Origin: Massariosphaeria phaeospora
Lineage: Eukaryota > Ascomycota > Dothideomycetes > Pleosporales
DNA length: 64,000 bases
Assembly: GCA_011032825.1 (NCBI GenBank)
Contig: JAADJZ010000008.1
Coordinates: 744,001 to 808,000, forward strand
Direction: 5' to 3'
Positions 35,817 through 47,696 of the stretch are shown in pieces. The notes below the pieces were generated by a model. It was not told the DNA's origin. It saw only the letters and a program-made list of their open reading frames with translations, and did no database searches. Positions within the stretch are counted from its first letter, which is position 1. The number at the start of each line of letters is the position of its first letter. Made by a program: the position numbers and the translations under genes.

Positions 35817-36623
35817 CTTTCTCTGAGGTAGGTAGGTAGGTGCGTAGACGGTAGTATTCCAGTATCCTGGTTTGGCTGGACTTGACTTCGGGAATCTCAC
35901 TATCAGGCGAGTGAAGTGGTGTGTTCCGAAAGCGAGAGGAAAACAGCCGAATTGAGAAAAGAGTCGAGTTGAGTTGCGCTGCGTTCGTAGGCCCACGAAA
36001 AAAACCTGCCCATATGAACCCTCCAGAAACTAAAATTTTGCACCTCGAGCAACATTTTCTTTTCGAGCGTCATCTGCCAGGTCCAGTAGTGTACCAAGAA
36101 ATTTGACATGCGATGCGATGCAATGGCGGTTCTGGAGTAGATCGCGCAGCCTATAGAAATCGAGACATACCTAAAACATGAAAATCTTTTGTTCGAAGCT
36201 ACCTGTGACAGGTGGGTCTGTACCGGATTGTAACCCACTCAGCCACCCGCGATATGATAACTCAATCATGGTACCGGTTCCGTCCCGTTCCGAAAAGAAA
36301 TCTTCCTTGATAATTCTCTATACTCGCTCCGCTCCGTGTCCAAGATGAACATTGCAGCTCGTGTAAATGCGGCACAAATTTAACCTAGCTGACAGTTTAC
36401 CAGGCGCAGCGGTATAGTGTTCCCTGTTGCGGCATGGAAGAGGGGACAAAGACGCCATACATCAGCAGTCTATCGGATACCCTACAGTCGAACCCACCAA
36501 TTCGATGCCAAACCCCAAGCCCAGCGCGCCCCAAACGCCAGCGCCTCCACGCCAAACTCCCCCAACTCCCCTAACCCAAGACGCCGCCCAGAAAGACCCA
36601 ACCCCCATCCTGGCCTCACCTCC
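35817..36623. other. intergenic
   Basis: Contains an AGGT tandem tract at 35825-35842 and C-rich sequence near 36500-36660. No gene recognised. It includes the promoter of the 199-residue protein and the 3' flank of the SDR. Confidence 0.4.
35825..35842. repeat. AGGT tandem tract
   Basis: Four AGGT units in register, just upstream of the 199-residue hypothetical gene's start. Confidence 0.75.
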
Positions 36624-37641
36624 TCACCCCCCAAAATCCGTGTCCCCAACCACACACCCCCACTCCTCGCACAAGGCCAACCCCTCCAAACACCTCCTCC
36701 GCATCGCCTCAACCGCATCCCTCCCTATCGGCAGCCGCGCCGGCATCGTCCTCCCCTTCTGCACGCAGCCCACGCCCTCCCCCCTCACAACATCGACCAT
36801 GACATGCGCCGCCTTGGCCGGATCGCCCGGCTGCCTGCCATCAACCAGCTTAGCGAGGCGCTGCGACGCGCCGCGCACGCAGTCGTAGTCGGTGATGGGG
36901 TCGCTGTTGAAGCGCACGTTGTCGGGGTGCACGATGCGCGTGCGGAAGAAGCCCGGTTCGAAGATGATGGTGCGGATGTTGAGGTGTGCAACGTCTTTGC
37001 GCAGGCTGTCGTGCCAGCCTGGGAGTGCGGAAAATTTGGTGTTAGCGGCGGGGGTGGGGTAGTAAGAAGGGGAGGGAGTTGGGCAGGGCTCGTAGTGGGG
37101 GTGGTTTTGTATATGCATACCTTCTAGAGCGAATTTCGTACTGCAGTAGGCGGCCGCTCCGGATTCGCCGATTAGACCGCACATCGAGCCCATGGAGACG
37201 ATGGTTCCGGAGCGCTTGCGGCGGAAGTGCGGGAGGAGGGCTTGGGTTGTCTTGACGACGCCGAAGAAATTGGTTTCGAATTGGGCAATGTAGCTCCCGT
37301 AACTGGCAAACGTCAATGTTAACAAAGTTGGGATTTCAGGTGGAGTGTTCGTACCATGATTCCTCTGCTACCCCAGCTTCGATATAGCCTGCGTTGTTCA
37401 CCAGCACATCCACCTCGCCGTTTTCCTCCAGGATGGTGTCCATTACTTCATCGATCTCCACCTGTGGAGCTGTAACATCGAGATTGTATGTTCTGGCACC
37501 AATTTCTGCCAAGTGCTGCACCCGACAGACAGCACCTCGGGTAGTAGCAATCGCTATGTCGCCTCGAGCGATGATGCTGCGAACGAGGGCCTCTCCAAGA
37601 CCTGAACTGCAACCAGTAACGAGCCAAGTAAGCTGAGCCAT
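36624..37641 (-). CDS. short-chain dehydrogenase/reductase (287 aa)
   Basis: Classical SDR using NAD(P)H to interconvert a carbonyl and an alcohol. Exons 37641-37355, 37302-37121 and 37018-36624; the second intron is 102 bp and pyrimidine-rich. The cofactor motif TGCSSGLG starts at residue 9, NNAG follows, and the active-site Tyr148-x-x-x-Lys152 (YCSTK) is preceded by a Ser-containing strand (IVSMGS). EPGFFRT after the sixth strand is typical of fungal SDRs annotated as oxidoreductases. The ATG at 37641 places the nucleotide-binding strand directly at the N-terminus. The frame extends upstream through hydrophobic sequence that I regard as leader. Substrate unknown. Confidence 0.88.
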
Positions 37642-39499
37642 GGAAAAGACGGTTGAGAAAATATAGGTTAAAAAGCCGAGTAAGAAGATGTACCTAAGAA
37701 AGCCAAGCGACAAATACGCAGCTCTTTTGGGCTCCCAGTGCATTCTTAAGAATGTCCACAACACCCGACGCCCCATATATCAGGCCCGAACACAGCCAGG
37801 GATACGATGGTGGAAGTCCGTCATGGGCCATGGCACCGAGCGGTAAACGGCCCCAATCCGCTAGGCTAATCCTTAGGCAACAATTTAGATACCTATCTCT
37901 GCGTACGATTGTTTCTCCTTAGCTGCGCCTCTTACATGATTCGCTTCTATTTGCCTACTGCAATCATGCTCAACAGAGTTCCAGATGTTGACCAGATCGG
38001 ATACTGTTGCGCAAAGACCCGTACGAGAAGTAGAGAGAATGAGAAAATACGAGAAAGCATTGGCCAGCCCCATGCTATTGAACCTCGCCGCGGAATTTAC
38101 CATATCGGATGGCGTGCCACATGCAGGGCCCTCAGACTGTGTCTTAGTCTTATGATCAGCGTGTTTAGAACCGTGGGCATTGTCGGTCATTCCATGACTG
38201 CACGACGGATCTAGGCGTGAATGTGGCACGTCGTGCGGAGTACTGCGTGCGTGCCAAACAGATGCCATGAGTAAGTACCTACTAGGACACGCCAACAGAG
38301 TCGGCGAGAGCATGCCGATAGCTCAACCCAAGTACCGATTGGGCTTGCACTAGTCATCCCCTAGGCCTACGCAGGCGTGAAGTGCTGTATGAATAAGGCG
38401 GAGGTGCGCGCACAGCTAGCAAACTGTGCCTGTTCCCATCTCTTGCCCGTCAACCGGTCCACCCCGCAACACTATTTCTTTTTTCCCTCAGTGACCTTCT
38501 CACATCTCCGACACGCTGAGTATACCAAAGGCGGTAGATGTATCGTAGCTCGTTACTATTGAAACCTGTAGCGCCGGCTGGTAGACGTCCTATTCGGAAG
38601 CATTTGTTGGTGTTGGTGGTGTTCTCCGTCAAGTTTCCTACCCGTTTGAGGCGAACCGCCGACGTAAACACTAGCTCGAAAGGGGAAAGTGCTGGAAGCG
38701 TAGTGCTGTTCTAAGAATACCACTTGCGTCCCAGCTTCACGCCGCTCATGTCGGATCTGGCGGGAGGCGGGTCCTGCATTCGTACGATAAAGGTAGTTAT
38801 AGTCTTACCTGGCGAGTCTGACATGGCGAAGAGCGGCGTGGTGTCTCTGGCGCTGACTAGCTATGCACCGTGACTAATACTGAGCAAAGATGGTAATACT
38901 AACCGAAAGACCGAGTGCACCTTACGACCTCTGAAATGTGCACACATGAATCTCAAGTCGATTATCTGTTCGAAGTTGGCGCTCGAGTTTCGAACAAGCT
39001 AGATCAGTAGTGAAACCTGAACCAGACTCTAGCTCATGGGAATATAAAAGAGGACATAACAAGGAGGGGCAGGCCTTTGCCTAGACCTCTAGGAATAGAC
39101 AGTAGTATTCTCTTTTTCCTTCTTCTTCTACCAAAGCGACACTAAGGTCGCAGCTATTTCCAGTGGGTACTGTCGCTATTTAGAGGGGGAAAATGAGTTA
39201 TCGTGGCAATTTATCAAGAATAAGCTGCTGGCTGGCCTGGAGGGGAGCTCGAAGGTTGAGACCGCGGGGCGTCTTATAGTTATCGTCCAACATAGCTGTT
39301 AAGACTGGAATCTCTGCGAGAGGGCGCTTCGTTCACTTACCGGGCGAGAGGGATTCGGGACGCAGGAAGATACCCGCGTACATCCGGAAAATATGCAACA
39401 AGCCGAGAGACGATATAAAGCGGGGGCTCCCTCTTAAACCGTTGCACATAAACCTCGAAGCACCAACAACCGCGATACAGATTTCGATAGCCAGACAAC
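37642..39499. other. intergenic, 1.9 kb, between divergent genes
   Basis: Separates the SDR (minus) from the BBE-type oxidoreductase (plus). No gene recognised. It should contain both promoters; a TATA-like word lies at 39414-39420. Confidence 0.45.
39414..39420 (+). promoter_or_regulatory. TATA-like element before the BBE-type gene
   Basis: TATAAAG about 80 bp upstream of the start codon at 39500. Assigned by position only. Confidence 0.4.
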
Positions 39500-41090
39500 A
39501 TGGAGAACATTCGCAAAGTCCTCAGCACCGACGAGCTCATCGAGCCTTCTTCCGCAGATTACCATCAGGAGAGCCAGGTCTGGTCTGCGCACAAAGATCT
39601 GCACCCGCAGCTTGTCGTTCGACCCAAAACAGTGGAAGCGCTTTCTCAAGTCCTGAAAGTACTGAACGACTCCAATGTGGATTTCAACATACGCGGTGGT
39701 GGTTGCGGTTCTGCATCGTCGAGCGGTGTGTTGATCAGCATGTCAGCATTCGACGGCTTTGAGTTCAACAAAGAAGAGGAATATGTGGTCGTTGGGGCTG
39801 GGCAACTTTGGCGCCACATCGACGCAAAGATGGAAGAATTCGCTCCTGGCTATTCTGGTAAGTGGGTCGTGATTCGTGTCTTGAGCGAGCCATCTGACAA
39901 TTGCAGTCCCAGGTGCCAGGTGTACATATATCGGCGTGGGCGGTGGAACTCTCCAGGGCGGCGTTTCGTGGATGAGTTCAGAGTATGGTAAGATGGTCCC
40001 ACGACGTACTTCATAGGTGCACTTTAGTCTGACAAAAGTGGCAGGCCTGACTTCAGACCCGCAAAACATGCTCGATGCGCAAGTCGTCTTGATGGATGGT
40101 TCTGTCGTATGGGCTTCATCCGATCCTGACCTCCTCTGGGCACTTCGTGGTGGAGGCGGACGCTTCGGCGCCGTCACCGCCTTCAAGTTGCGGGCATACA
40201 AATACCCCAAAACTGTATACAGTGGAATGATCCTATTCCCAAGAGAAGCGCTTGATGTCCTGGCACAGAAAGTCCCGGAATTCGAGGCGTCCAATACTGA
40301 CCCGAAGATTGCGATGCATTTCTACTGCCTAGACATGACCAACGGAGCATTCGTCGGCAAACCGTCGGTGCCTGGTCTTGGGCTGCTGGTGTACGATGCC
40401 TATGGAGAAGATCATGGTCGGAAAGCTTTCAAGTGGGCACTCGATATACCTGGCGCAACCGACACCACGCAGGCTCTGAGTTACAGGCAGGTCAATCAGC
40501 TGAACGGTAAGTAGTAGAGACAAGAAAACGTCTTATATGTGCTAAGAAGTGAAGACAGCATCGAGCTTAGCCGAGGAAAGACCAACCAGATGATGACGGG
40601 TGTGGTCATCCCCGCCATCACGGAAGACTTGATTCGGCGTACCTGGAAATGGTTCGACGAGACGCTCATCATGGAACCAAAACTGAACGCGGGGACCTTT
40701 GTGCTCATCGAACTGATGCAAAAGGAAGCTTTCAACACAGTGAAGTCCCGTGCTGACACAGGCTGGCCACGATCAAAGGGCCGTCACATCTTGCAGTTTG
40801 GATGCGGAGCGCTCAAGGGTTGCTCTGAGGAGCTCCAGAAGGTAGCAACAGAAAGACTAGCAGCCGGAGCGCGCGAGATCCTCGACGAGTATTCAGTCGG
40901 CGATTGCCTGCCAAGAGACTTCGAAGAGTTCCATGATCCTGTCGAGGTAAGTGCTCACGCCAGAATAGAGCTTCACTTTTGAGAATGATGCTGATGAAGC
41001 CAGATGTTCGGCGAGAACGTGGAAAGGCTGAGGAGCGTCAAGAAGCGAGTCGATCCCAAGGACCGGCTGAAGGGTGCATATGCACTCTGA
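39500..41090 (+). CDS. FAD-linked oxidoreductase, berberine-bridge type (459 aa)
   Basis: Exons 39500-39857, 39907-39987, 40045-40506, 40555-40946, 41004-41090 join to 459 residues. The N-terminal FAD-binding (PCMH) domain has VVRPKTVEALS, IRGGGCGSASSSGVL and CTYIGVGGGTLQGG. LLWALRGGGGRFGAV marks its second half. The C-terminal BBE segment ends in NVERLRSVKKRVDPKDRL. In bicovalent members FAD is tied to a His in RxGGH and a Cys in the CPxVGVGG loop. Here the loop Cys (Cys125) is present, but the His position is Cys69. Lack of a signal peptide suggests a cytosolic enzyme. Members oxidise alcohols, sugars or alkaloid-like substrates; this one's substrate is unknown. Confidence 0.9.
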
Positions 41091-41364
41091 TTTCTAGGTG
41101 TAAGCTGAGGGTGATGGGTCATCAGATGGGAGAGGAGAGTTTCCGTCGGAAAGCACATCGGAAAACCTTTTGGTCGCACCGAAGAATACCCATATACTAG
41201 ACAAATCGAGACTAGCGTGCCTATACCCCATCCGTCCGATATCGCGACCATCCAATACAGAACCGCATATATGAACTCTACCCCCTTCTCAACGTAACTC
41301 AGAAACCTGAAACCTCACCACAGAACAGCCTTCCCTCCCATTAGCAAAACCCCCCCACACCACC

Positions 41365-41997
41365 ATGCCCAACCCCATAGCCGACGCCAAAGCCCAAGAA
41401 GCAACCCACACATTCACCTTCCGCGCCGCCACCCCCGCCGACATCCCCGCCCTCCAAACCATGATCTCGACCTCGCTGCGCAGCCTCGGCGCCACTTACT
41501 ACACGGCCGCCGAGCTCGACGACTCCATCGGCTTCCTGTTCGGCCCAGACACACTCCTCATCCACGACCGCACCTACTTCATCCTACACCCGGTATCCGC
41601 GCCGCTTACCATCTGCGCCTGCGGCGGCTGGTCGTTCCGGCGCACGCTGTACGGCGCGGACACGGCGCCGGGCCGCATGCCCGAGGCGCGCGACCCGCGC
41701 ACCGAGAGGGCGAGTGTGCGCGCTATCTTCACGCATCCGGAGTGGGTGCGGCGCGGGCTGGGCACTATGGTCATGCGGTACTGCGAGGCGAGGGCGAGGG
41801 AGGCCGGGTTCGAGAGGCTGGAGATGGGGGCGACGTTGAGTGGGGTGGCGTTGTATGAACGGTGTGGGTATGCGAGAAGTGGGAAGGAGGATTGCGTGAG
41901 GTGTCCGGGTGGGGAGGGGATTCGTATTGTGCATATGGTGAAGGATTTGCCGGAGGGTGCTGGGGATGGAGATGCGGTGGGGGAAGATGGGGTTTGA
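41365..41997 (+). CDS. GNAT-family N-acetyltransferase (210 aa)
   Basis: Single exon. A GNAT fold with strand FTFRAATPADIPALQ at residues 18-31, then the acetyl-CoA loop VRRGLG at 128-133 after the strand ASVRAIFTHPEW. The LEMGATLSGVALYERCGY segment follows, with the Tyr that usually acts as general acid. The C-terminus is Gly/Asp-rich and likely disordered. The ATG at 41365 has a CACC context. It lies 274 bp downstream of the BBE-type gene on the same strand. Acceptor substrate unknown. Third codon positions are very GC-rich, more so than in the neighbours. Confidence 0.88.
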   Translation: MPNPIADAKAQEATHTFTFRAATPADIPALQTMISTSLRSLGATYYTAAELDDSIGFLFGPDTLLIHDRTYFILHPVSAPLTICACGGWSFRRTLYGADTAPGRMPEARDPRTERASVRAIFTHPEWVRRGLGTMVMRYCEARAREAGFERLEMGATLSGVALYERCGYARSGKEDCVRCPGGEGIRIVHMVKDLPEGAGDGDAVGEDGV

Positions 41998-42350
41998 GGG
42001 TTTTGTGGAACTTTGCTTTGAGATATGGGCCAGTGACTTCCGAGCATGTATTCCTGTAACACAATCATAGGTGTAAGGGATTGGGGACTAGTTATGCCAC
42101 GGCTAATATGGCCATGTAGTACCACCTTCTCCGCCCAAACCTCATCAAGCGTAGTAGACATCGAGAGCCTCGTGATACCGGAATGATCCTGCTAAAACCA
42201 TACTAAGATCCCTTGTACAGGCAGAAGGAAAGCCCCCTTTTATGCCCATATAAGCGCGAACAACAAACCTAGCTCCGCTAAGATATCACAGAGCACCTGC
42301 AGACATCATCGCCCGATCTCCCCAAAGGTGACGCACTCCGCCCACCATCC
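41998..42350. other. short intergenic stretch between convergent features
   Basis: 3' flanks of the acetyltransferase and the F-box pseudogene. Nothing else recognised. Confidence 0.45.
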
Positions 42351-43992
42351 CTAGCACATAAAGATCTTCCTCGCCTGCTCAGTCCCTAACCACTCATCAC
42401 CCAAATCCAACATCTCCGCCACATCTCTGCTAAGATCAAAGTGCTCATGAACAAAGTTCCTGTAAGCAGTCGCAATAGCCACGCCTTTCGGCCCCAGCGA
42501 GGCGAGGATAGCAGCGGCACGCCAACGTTCCACGACTCCATCAATGCTGTACTCCAACACGATGCCCTCCTTACGAAACGCCTTCTTGAGAGCCCAGTAC
42601 CGCAAGCACGCTTTCCTGGACATTATCTTTGAACCCGAACCCCAATACATAACGATGCGCTGTAGCGAAGCGATCCTGTGTGGTCCGGTAGGCAGCATAT
42701 TCTCCACCCTGTCTTGAAACTCTGGCATGTTTACGTCCTCAGAACCCGTGAAGAGATGGAGAACCTTGAGATTCGGCGGCAGAACAGAGTAGAATTTGGC
42801 TTTCAATCCTTCCCAGTCCGAACACTCGATTTTTAAGTCGTAAGTTGATCCCACTATGAGTTGACAATAGTGGATCTATATGCTTTCGAGAGCGTGTAAA
42901 TGGTGGAAACCATCGAGCGGTGGGACCAGACGATCTTGCTCCAATCTCGATCCACAAGGGCGGAAATCGAGCTTTTTCAAGGTGTTCCCATGCGCTTGGA
43001 GTGCCAATATCTCCGTTTGACAATCCACGCGTGTATTTTCAGCACCCCGGTAGTGGTAGAAAGAGGTAAGTGCTTTGCAGGATGAAATGATATTAACCAG
43101 ACACTCGGGGAAAATCTGCAATTTTTCGAACTCGATTTCCTCGAGTGTAGACGTTTGGCGAGCTATGGGCCAAGGGTCCACGAATTCGTACGGAGCCGTG
43201 ACAAATTCCCCATCTGTGTTCTTCAGACGGAGTCTTCGAAGTGACGGTAGAAGAAGCAACCAGGCTAAATCCGAATACCAAGAACCAAAGAACTCGACAT
43301 CTATTGTATGGAGTTTTCCGTGATGATCGTGCCGGGTGGGTGTATCGGGTAGGCGTTGGGCGGCCTGAATGAGTGCCTCGAGGTATACTGGACTTTCCAC
43401 ACTCATGTCAGGATCTGAGAAGGAGTACCATATCGCGTAAACACCCATCGGGTCATCAAAAGCAAAGTCCTGAGCACCGCGGATTTCAACAAACTCCAAG
43501 TTATGCGCCGGAGTCAAGAGTATGGCAAGCTCGAGTTTGGCAGGCTGTCTGGCCCAATTTTTCAACCATCTCCCTCCACACTGTATCCCAAGTTGACGGA
43601 TATGAGCAGAAATCTCTTCTCTCGTCCTGGAGGTCTCCGGCCCGTACCCTCTCAGCTCCAGCTTGTGAGTTACCATGTGCTTGAGACCAAGGCCCAGCCT
43701 CGGTTGATCGACTAGTCGTTTCAGGAATGGAATGATCGGCCGAGCATTGGGCGCGCAATACCTCGAATAAAGGTACTGCAGTGCGATAGGGCTCCAATAC
43801 CGACGAGTCCGAGCGAGGGCCGCAAAAGTACGATGGTAAACGGTGGCGCTTTCCTGATTCCATCGCGCTGGGGCTGTGCTCGAAAATCTCCACTGTCAGT
43901 TCCATTGGAATCGGAAAAGGGTTTGCGATTGTTTCTCTGCGCGCTTCCTTCTCCAAACGAGCCTTTTGTGCTCGGGTGTTGTAGTGCCCCAT
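42351..43992 (-). pseudogene. F-box-type protein, one frameshift and one stop
   Basis: Reads from ATG 43992 (MGHYNTRAQKARLEKEAR) into an F-box-like start, IPMELTVEIFEH. The frame then has to shift by one base near 43871-43885 to continue as NQESATVYHRTFAALARTRR and on through the long leucine-rich body (YLYSRYCAPNARP, ITSFYHYRG-like repeats). A TAG at 42876-42878 interrupts, after which the same frame stays open to the stop at 42351. I found no intron that would remove either lesion. F-box proteins recruit targets to SCF ubiquitin ligases. The remaining sequence is otherwise well preserved, so inactivation looks recent, unless either lesion is a sequence error. Total ~545 codons. Confidence 0.68.
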
Positions 43993-44446
43993 CTTAGGGT
44001 TTCCCGCAGGGATGATGCGTTCTGTTAATTGAATTTGTCGGTTCGTTGATTTGGCACGTCTGATAAATGGAGTTTGATAGAAACTGAAGCGCGGATTAAA
44101 GGCAGATCCAGCCCAGGTAGAAAGCGCAGACAAGATGCTGAACTTAAGTGAGAAGCGAGATTAGAGGATTATAAGTTCGTGGATGCGGATGACGGAAAGT
44201 AGGAGTGTGTTGCTTAATGTACGACGCTGTGCTTTCGGTGGTGTAACATTTCGCGCAGCCGAACCAATCCGATCAAAACTCGATAACTCAGACCTCTGAG
44301 CAGTCGCTCCACGCTCCACCTCGCTGTGACGAGCTGTCAATCATTAGTCAATTACTCGCAGCCTCTACCCTATATCCGACGACCCGTTTTTTCATGCCGT
44401 CGACGCATCGAACTAAACACACTGCCCTAGACGTAGAATCAGACTC
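43993..44446. other. intergenic
   Basis: Upstream side of the F-box pseudogene and 3' flank of the M28 peptidase. No gene recognised. Confidence 0.45.
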
Positions 44447-46731
44447 TTACGTCTTCAAAATACCCGCAGCCACCAATATTGCATCCGCCGTCTTTCCAAC
44501 CCACTCCTGCGCCAAATCAAAATCGCCTTCAAACGTGATACTCTCTGTAATCCCTGGGAACGTAACTGGCGCGTAACCTGTATCCAAGCCAGGCGCGAAA
44601 ATCAAGTTCTGGAAGAATTCGCGGCCAGGCAGACCACCTTGCGAGGTAAATCCGCGCGAGAAGTCGCGCGCTTTGTGGTTTGTCACGGTGAGCAGATCAC
44701 TATCGTTAGAGGAGATGGCAGATTCGCGCAAGTCGTTGAATTCCAGGGCGGAGGTGGAAAAGGTGGAAATCGCTGAGGTAAGCGCGCTGAGATCGAGAGT
44801 GCCGTTTGTAGAAGCAATGGTCTCGTTAAGCTCCTCGAGGTATGTGTTCAGTTCTGGGATGTAGTCTGCGGGCTCAAGGGGAAGGGCTGAGTCGGAGGCG
44901 AGGTGATAGAGTAGCAGAGTGAGGAACTGGCCTATCGCCTTGTGGGTGTGAAAGCCGGGATCTCCGAATGTAGTCATCCAATGGTAGGAATCGTAGTTGG
45001 AATGGTACGGGTAAATTGGATCCAAGGGGCCACCACCAGCTCCCATGTCGATGGCTGCGATACCGCGGTGGAGAAACGAAGTGTAGTCGCTTCCACTGCC
45101 TAGCACACCGAATTCTCCGCTTTCTTCGAACCAAACGTCGTACATGGTCTGGTCTGAAGAGCCGCGGTAGGGATAGACGACTTTCTTCATCAGGGTGGAA
45201 GCGATGGCATGGATATCTGGAGTGGCAGAGAGATCGGGCACAGGACCAGATACCGCGACGTCGATGTTAAGATAAGACACTGCTGCCGTCTTGAGCCAAG
45301 GCAAGTACTCCTCTACCCATTCGGTGCTAAGAAGGGTTAGTTTCTTGATTGAAGCAGTCGGAATGTAATTCATACCTGCCGACCAATCCATACTCCTCCG
45401 CATCCCAGCTGCAGAGGACGATCGTGCGAGTTGGCTTCCATCCAGTCTCCGAGAGCTTGCTGAAAGCCTTTGATAGCTCGATCAACACGGCTGACCCCGA
45501 ATTCGGATCCGCAGCACCTCCTACAATCCAAGCGTCGCGATGGTTGCCCACAATAATCACCTCATCTTGGTTGGTGCCGTTGATGATACCGATAGCGTTC
45601 CAGATGGGCGTGATTGAGTCCTCCATAATGTTACTCAGAGACAGTGTAGCTCCAGAACCCTCACCCGTGCTATAATTCACGTTGGGAATAGCACCAACCC
45701 AGTTTGTCCTGTTTACTTCGGCACCAGGCGTCCCGAAACCATTTAAGGCCTCCAGAATAGGCTGAGCATCGAGCCAGGAGATGGGAAGAGATGGAATGTG
45801 TGGGACACTGTTGCTCTTGTCTGCTCTCGGCGAGTCCTTCTTGGATGTGTACCCAGGCGTCGTTGGGTCGCCTGGGTAGATGCTCAAGAACTGCACACTG
45901 CCTCTCTGGACACTCGTAGGATTGCGTGCCGGACCGTTTGGATAAGCTGCAACTCCCTTGGCCTCGGTCAAGTTACCGTCGTCTCCAGGGTCACTGAAGA
46001 TGACGGCACCAATCATGCCGTGCTCTTGAGCGTTCTTGACTTTCAAACCCCGGAAAGGACCACCGTACTTGGCTAAAGCAATCTTGCCTTCGAGCTCTAC
46101 CCCAAGCGCTTCGAGGCGATCAAAGTCAACTCGTTGGCCACTTCCAACATAGACATATTCAGCCGAGGCGTTACCAGTGAAGGAGTAGCCATGGAATACC
46201 GGAATACGATCAGGGTAGCTGCTTGTTTCATCCTCTTCGAGCACTGCTTCTTCAAGAGAAGCTGTGAATGTGCTTCCGTTGGGGTATTTGAGCTCTAGCG
46301 AGTTCGACACGGGGTAGTTGAGAAAGACATCTGGGACAGTGTCAGCCAGTGTCTCGATAGATGTTTCGTGTGCAACTTACAGTATTCGTCTAGTCGTGAG
46401 GCAAACCCGTATTCAGCCCACCGATCAGCAGTCCACTGTGCCATGGACCGATTACGACCTGCTACATGGGCACCATGCGCTGGAGTATGTTAGCAATTGC
46501 CAATCGCCCAACAGAATCGTTGAACACACTATAGTAGTACGACCATGTGGAGATGGAGGTGTTATCGAACGAATCGAGAAGTATCTGCTCGTTTGCGTCC
46601 AAGACCGGGGGGAATGTGGCATTGCTGGCCTGCCTCTTTGCATGGCTCTGGTGCCAATGGCTCTTGAGTGAGCGCTCACGCTGACAGGCTTGAGCCCCAA
46701 TTGCGGCAATTAGGACGATTATTAACTGCAT
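44447..46731 (-). CDS. secreted M28B peptidase, glutamate carboxypeptidase II-like (711 aa)
   Basis: Exons 46731-46530, 46479-46381, 46330-45376, 45326-44447 give 711 residues. A signal peptide (MQLIIVLIAAIGAQA) precedes a PA-like domain (about 150-330), the M28 catalytic domain and a C-terminal dimerisation domain, the full GCPII architecture. The co-catalytic zinc site is complete: His364 (GNHRDAW), Asp375 (GGAADPNSG), Glu412/Glu413 (WDAEEYG), an Asp in YLNID, and a His in YPYHSNYD. It should remove C-terminal residues from peptides outside the cell or in the vacuole. Many Asn-x-Ser/Thr sites fit secretion. A TTG-started extension upstream is ignored. Looks fully intact. Confidence 0.92.
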
Positions 46732-47696
46732 GCTGGATAGCAAACGAAGTGAGAACAAGAAGGCAGGTTTGAAGAACGGGCGCGCCTTTTATGTAGGCAG
46801 CAAGCGGAACAGAAGCTGTTGGTTTCTGCGGGCTGATAACGTCGAGCGCCATGGTTCCGTCGACAAGGCCTAGGATAACGCAATCCACGCAACTGCTGCT
46901 GGAAGCTGGTTCCCGAGGATGCCTCTAGGCAGGACCTGCACAATCCTGTCATCAGCAGCTTCCTGCATTTGGCAGGTCGGAAGAAAGCAGCCCGGGGCCA
47001 GGCTGGCAGATAGCTTGGCATTCACCAACGGTGACAGAGCTGCAGTGGGGTAGCCTGGAGGACGGTGCAAAGCGATCCGAATCCCCAGTTTACATCCGTT
47101 GAGTCCGGGTCGAACACGAGGCATGGCAGGCCATGGGCAGACTGACTTTGCATTTGGTGCAACTGGCGGCGCGGATCCCGGCTGGCGGTTCCATGCGCAG
47201 GTTGGACCATTCCCGGGCGGGAAGCTGGAGCGATATTGCCAGCATGGCAAGGCGAGACGTTCAGAACAGTAGTCAGGGTGTTGATCGGATGGAGGTCGGG
47301 ATGGCTCGGATGCTGAAGAGGTGATGCGAGACGACGGTTGCTGGCGACGGCGAGGGCATCTCCAGGTCGTGCTGGAGGCTGGAGCAGAGACGGTGGGCAG
47401 AGCCGGCTAGTCCCTCTCGGGCTAGCGGCCGGGAGCAATGGTTCGATGATGGAAGCGCACCGCAAAACACGTCAAGCTGCAGCAGTGCACCACCACCACG
47501 CCGAGACCGAGAGCCCGTCATTGTTGCAAACGTCGCCGCTGCAGTGGCACGGAAAGGCAGCTGCTGACAGTCGCCGCAACAAACAACACCAACACGCCGC
47601 CACAGCAACCGCGACCCACACCCCCTCCGGCCTCCGCCATCGCTGCTGCCGTCTACATGTGCCTCGCTGCTGCCCGTCGCTGCCGCCGCCGCCGCC
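46732..47696. promoter_or_regulatory. divergent intergenic region, peptidase / GAR protein
   Basis: About 965 bp between divergent genes. It becomes GC- and CA-rich close to 47697, as in a long 5' leader. Long open frames on either strand here reflect composition. No TATA element is evident. Confidence 0.45.

Noticed and set aside
41574..42161. 195-codon minus-strand frame over the GNAT gene
   Set aside because: Shadow of the GC-rich acetyltransferase; its translation is Pro/Ser-rich without a domain.
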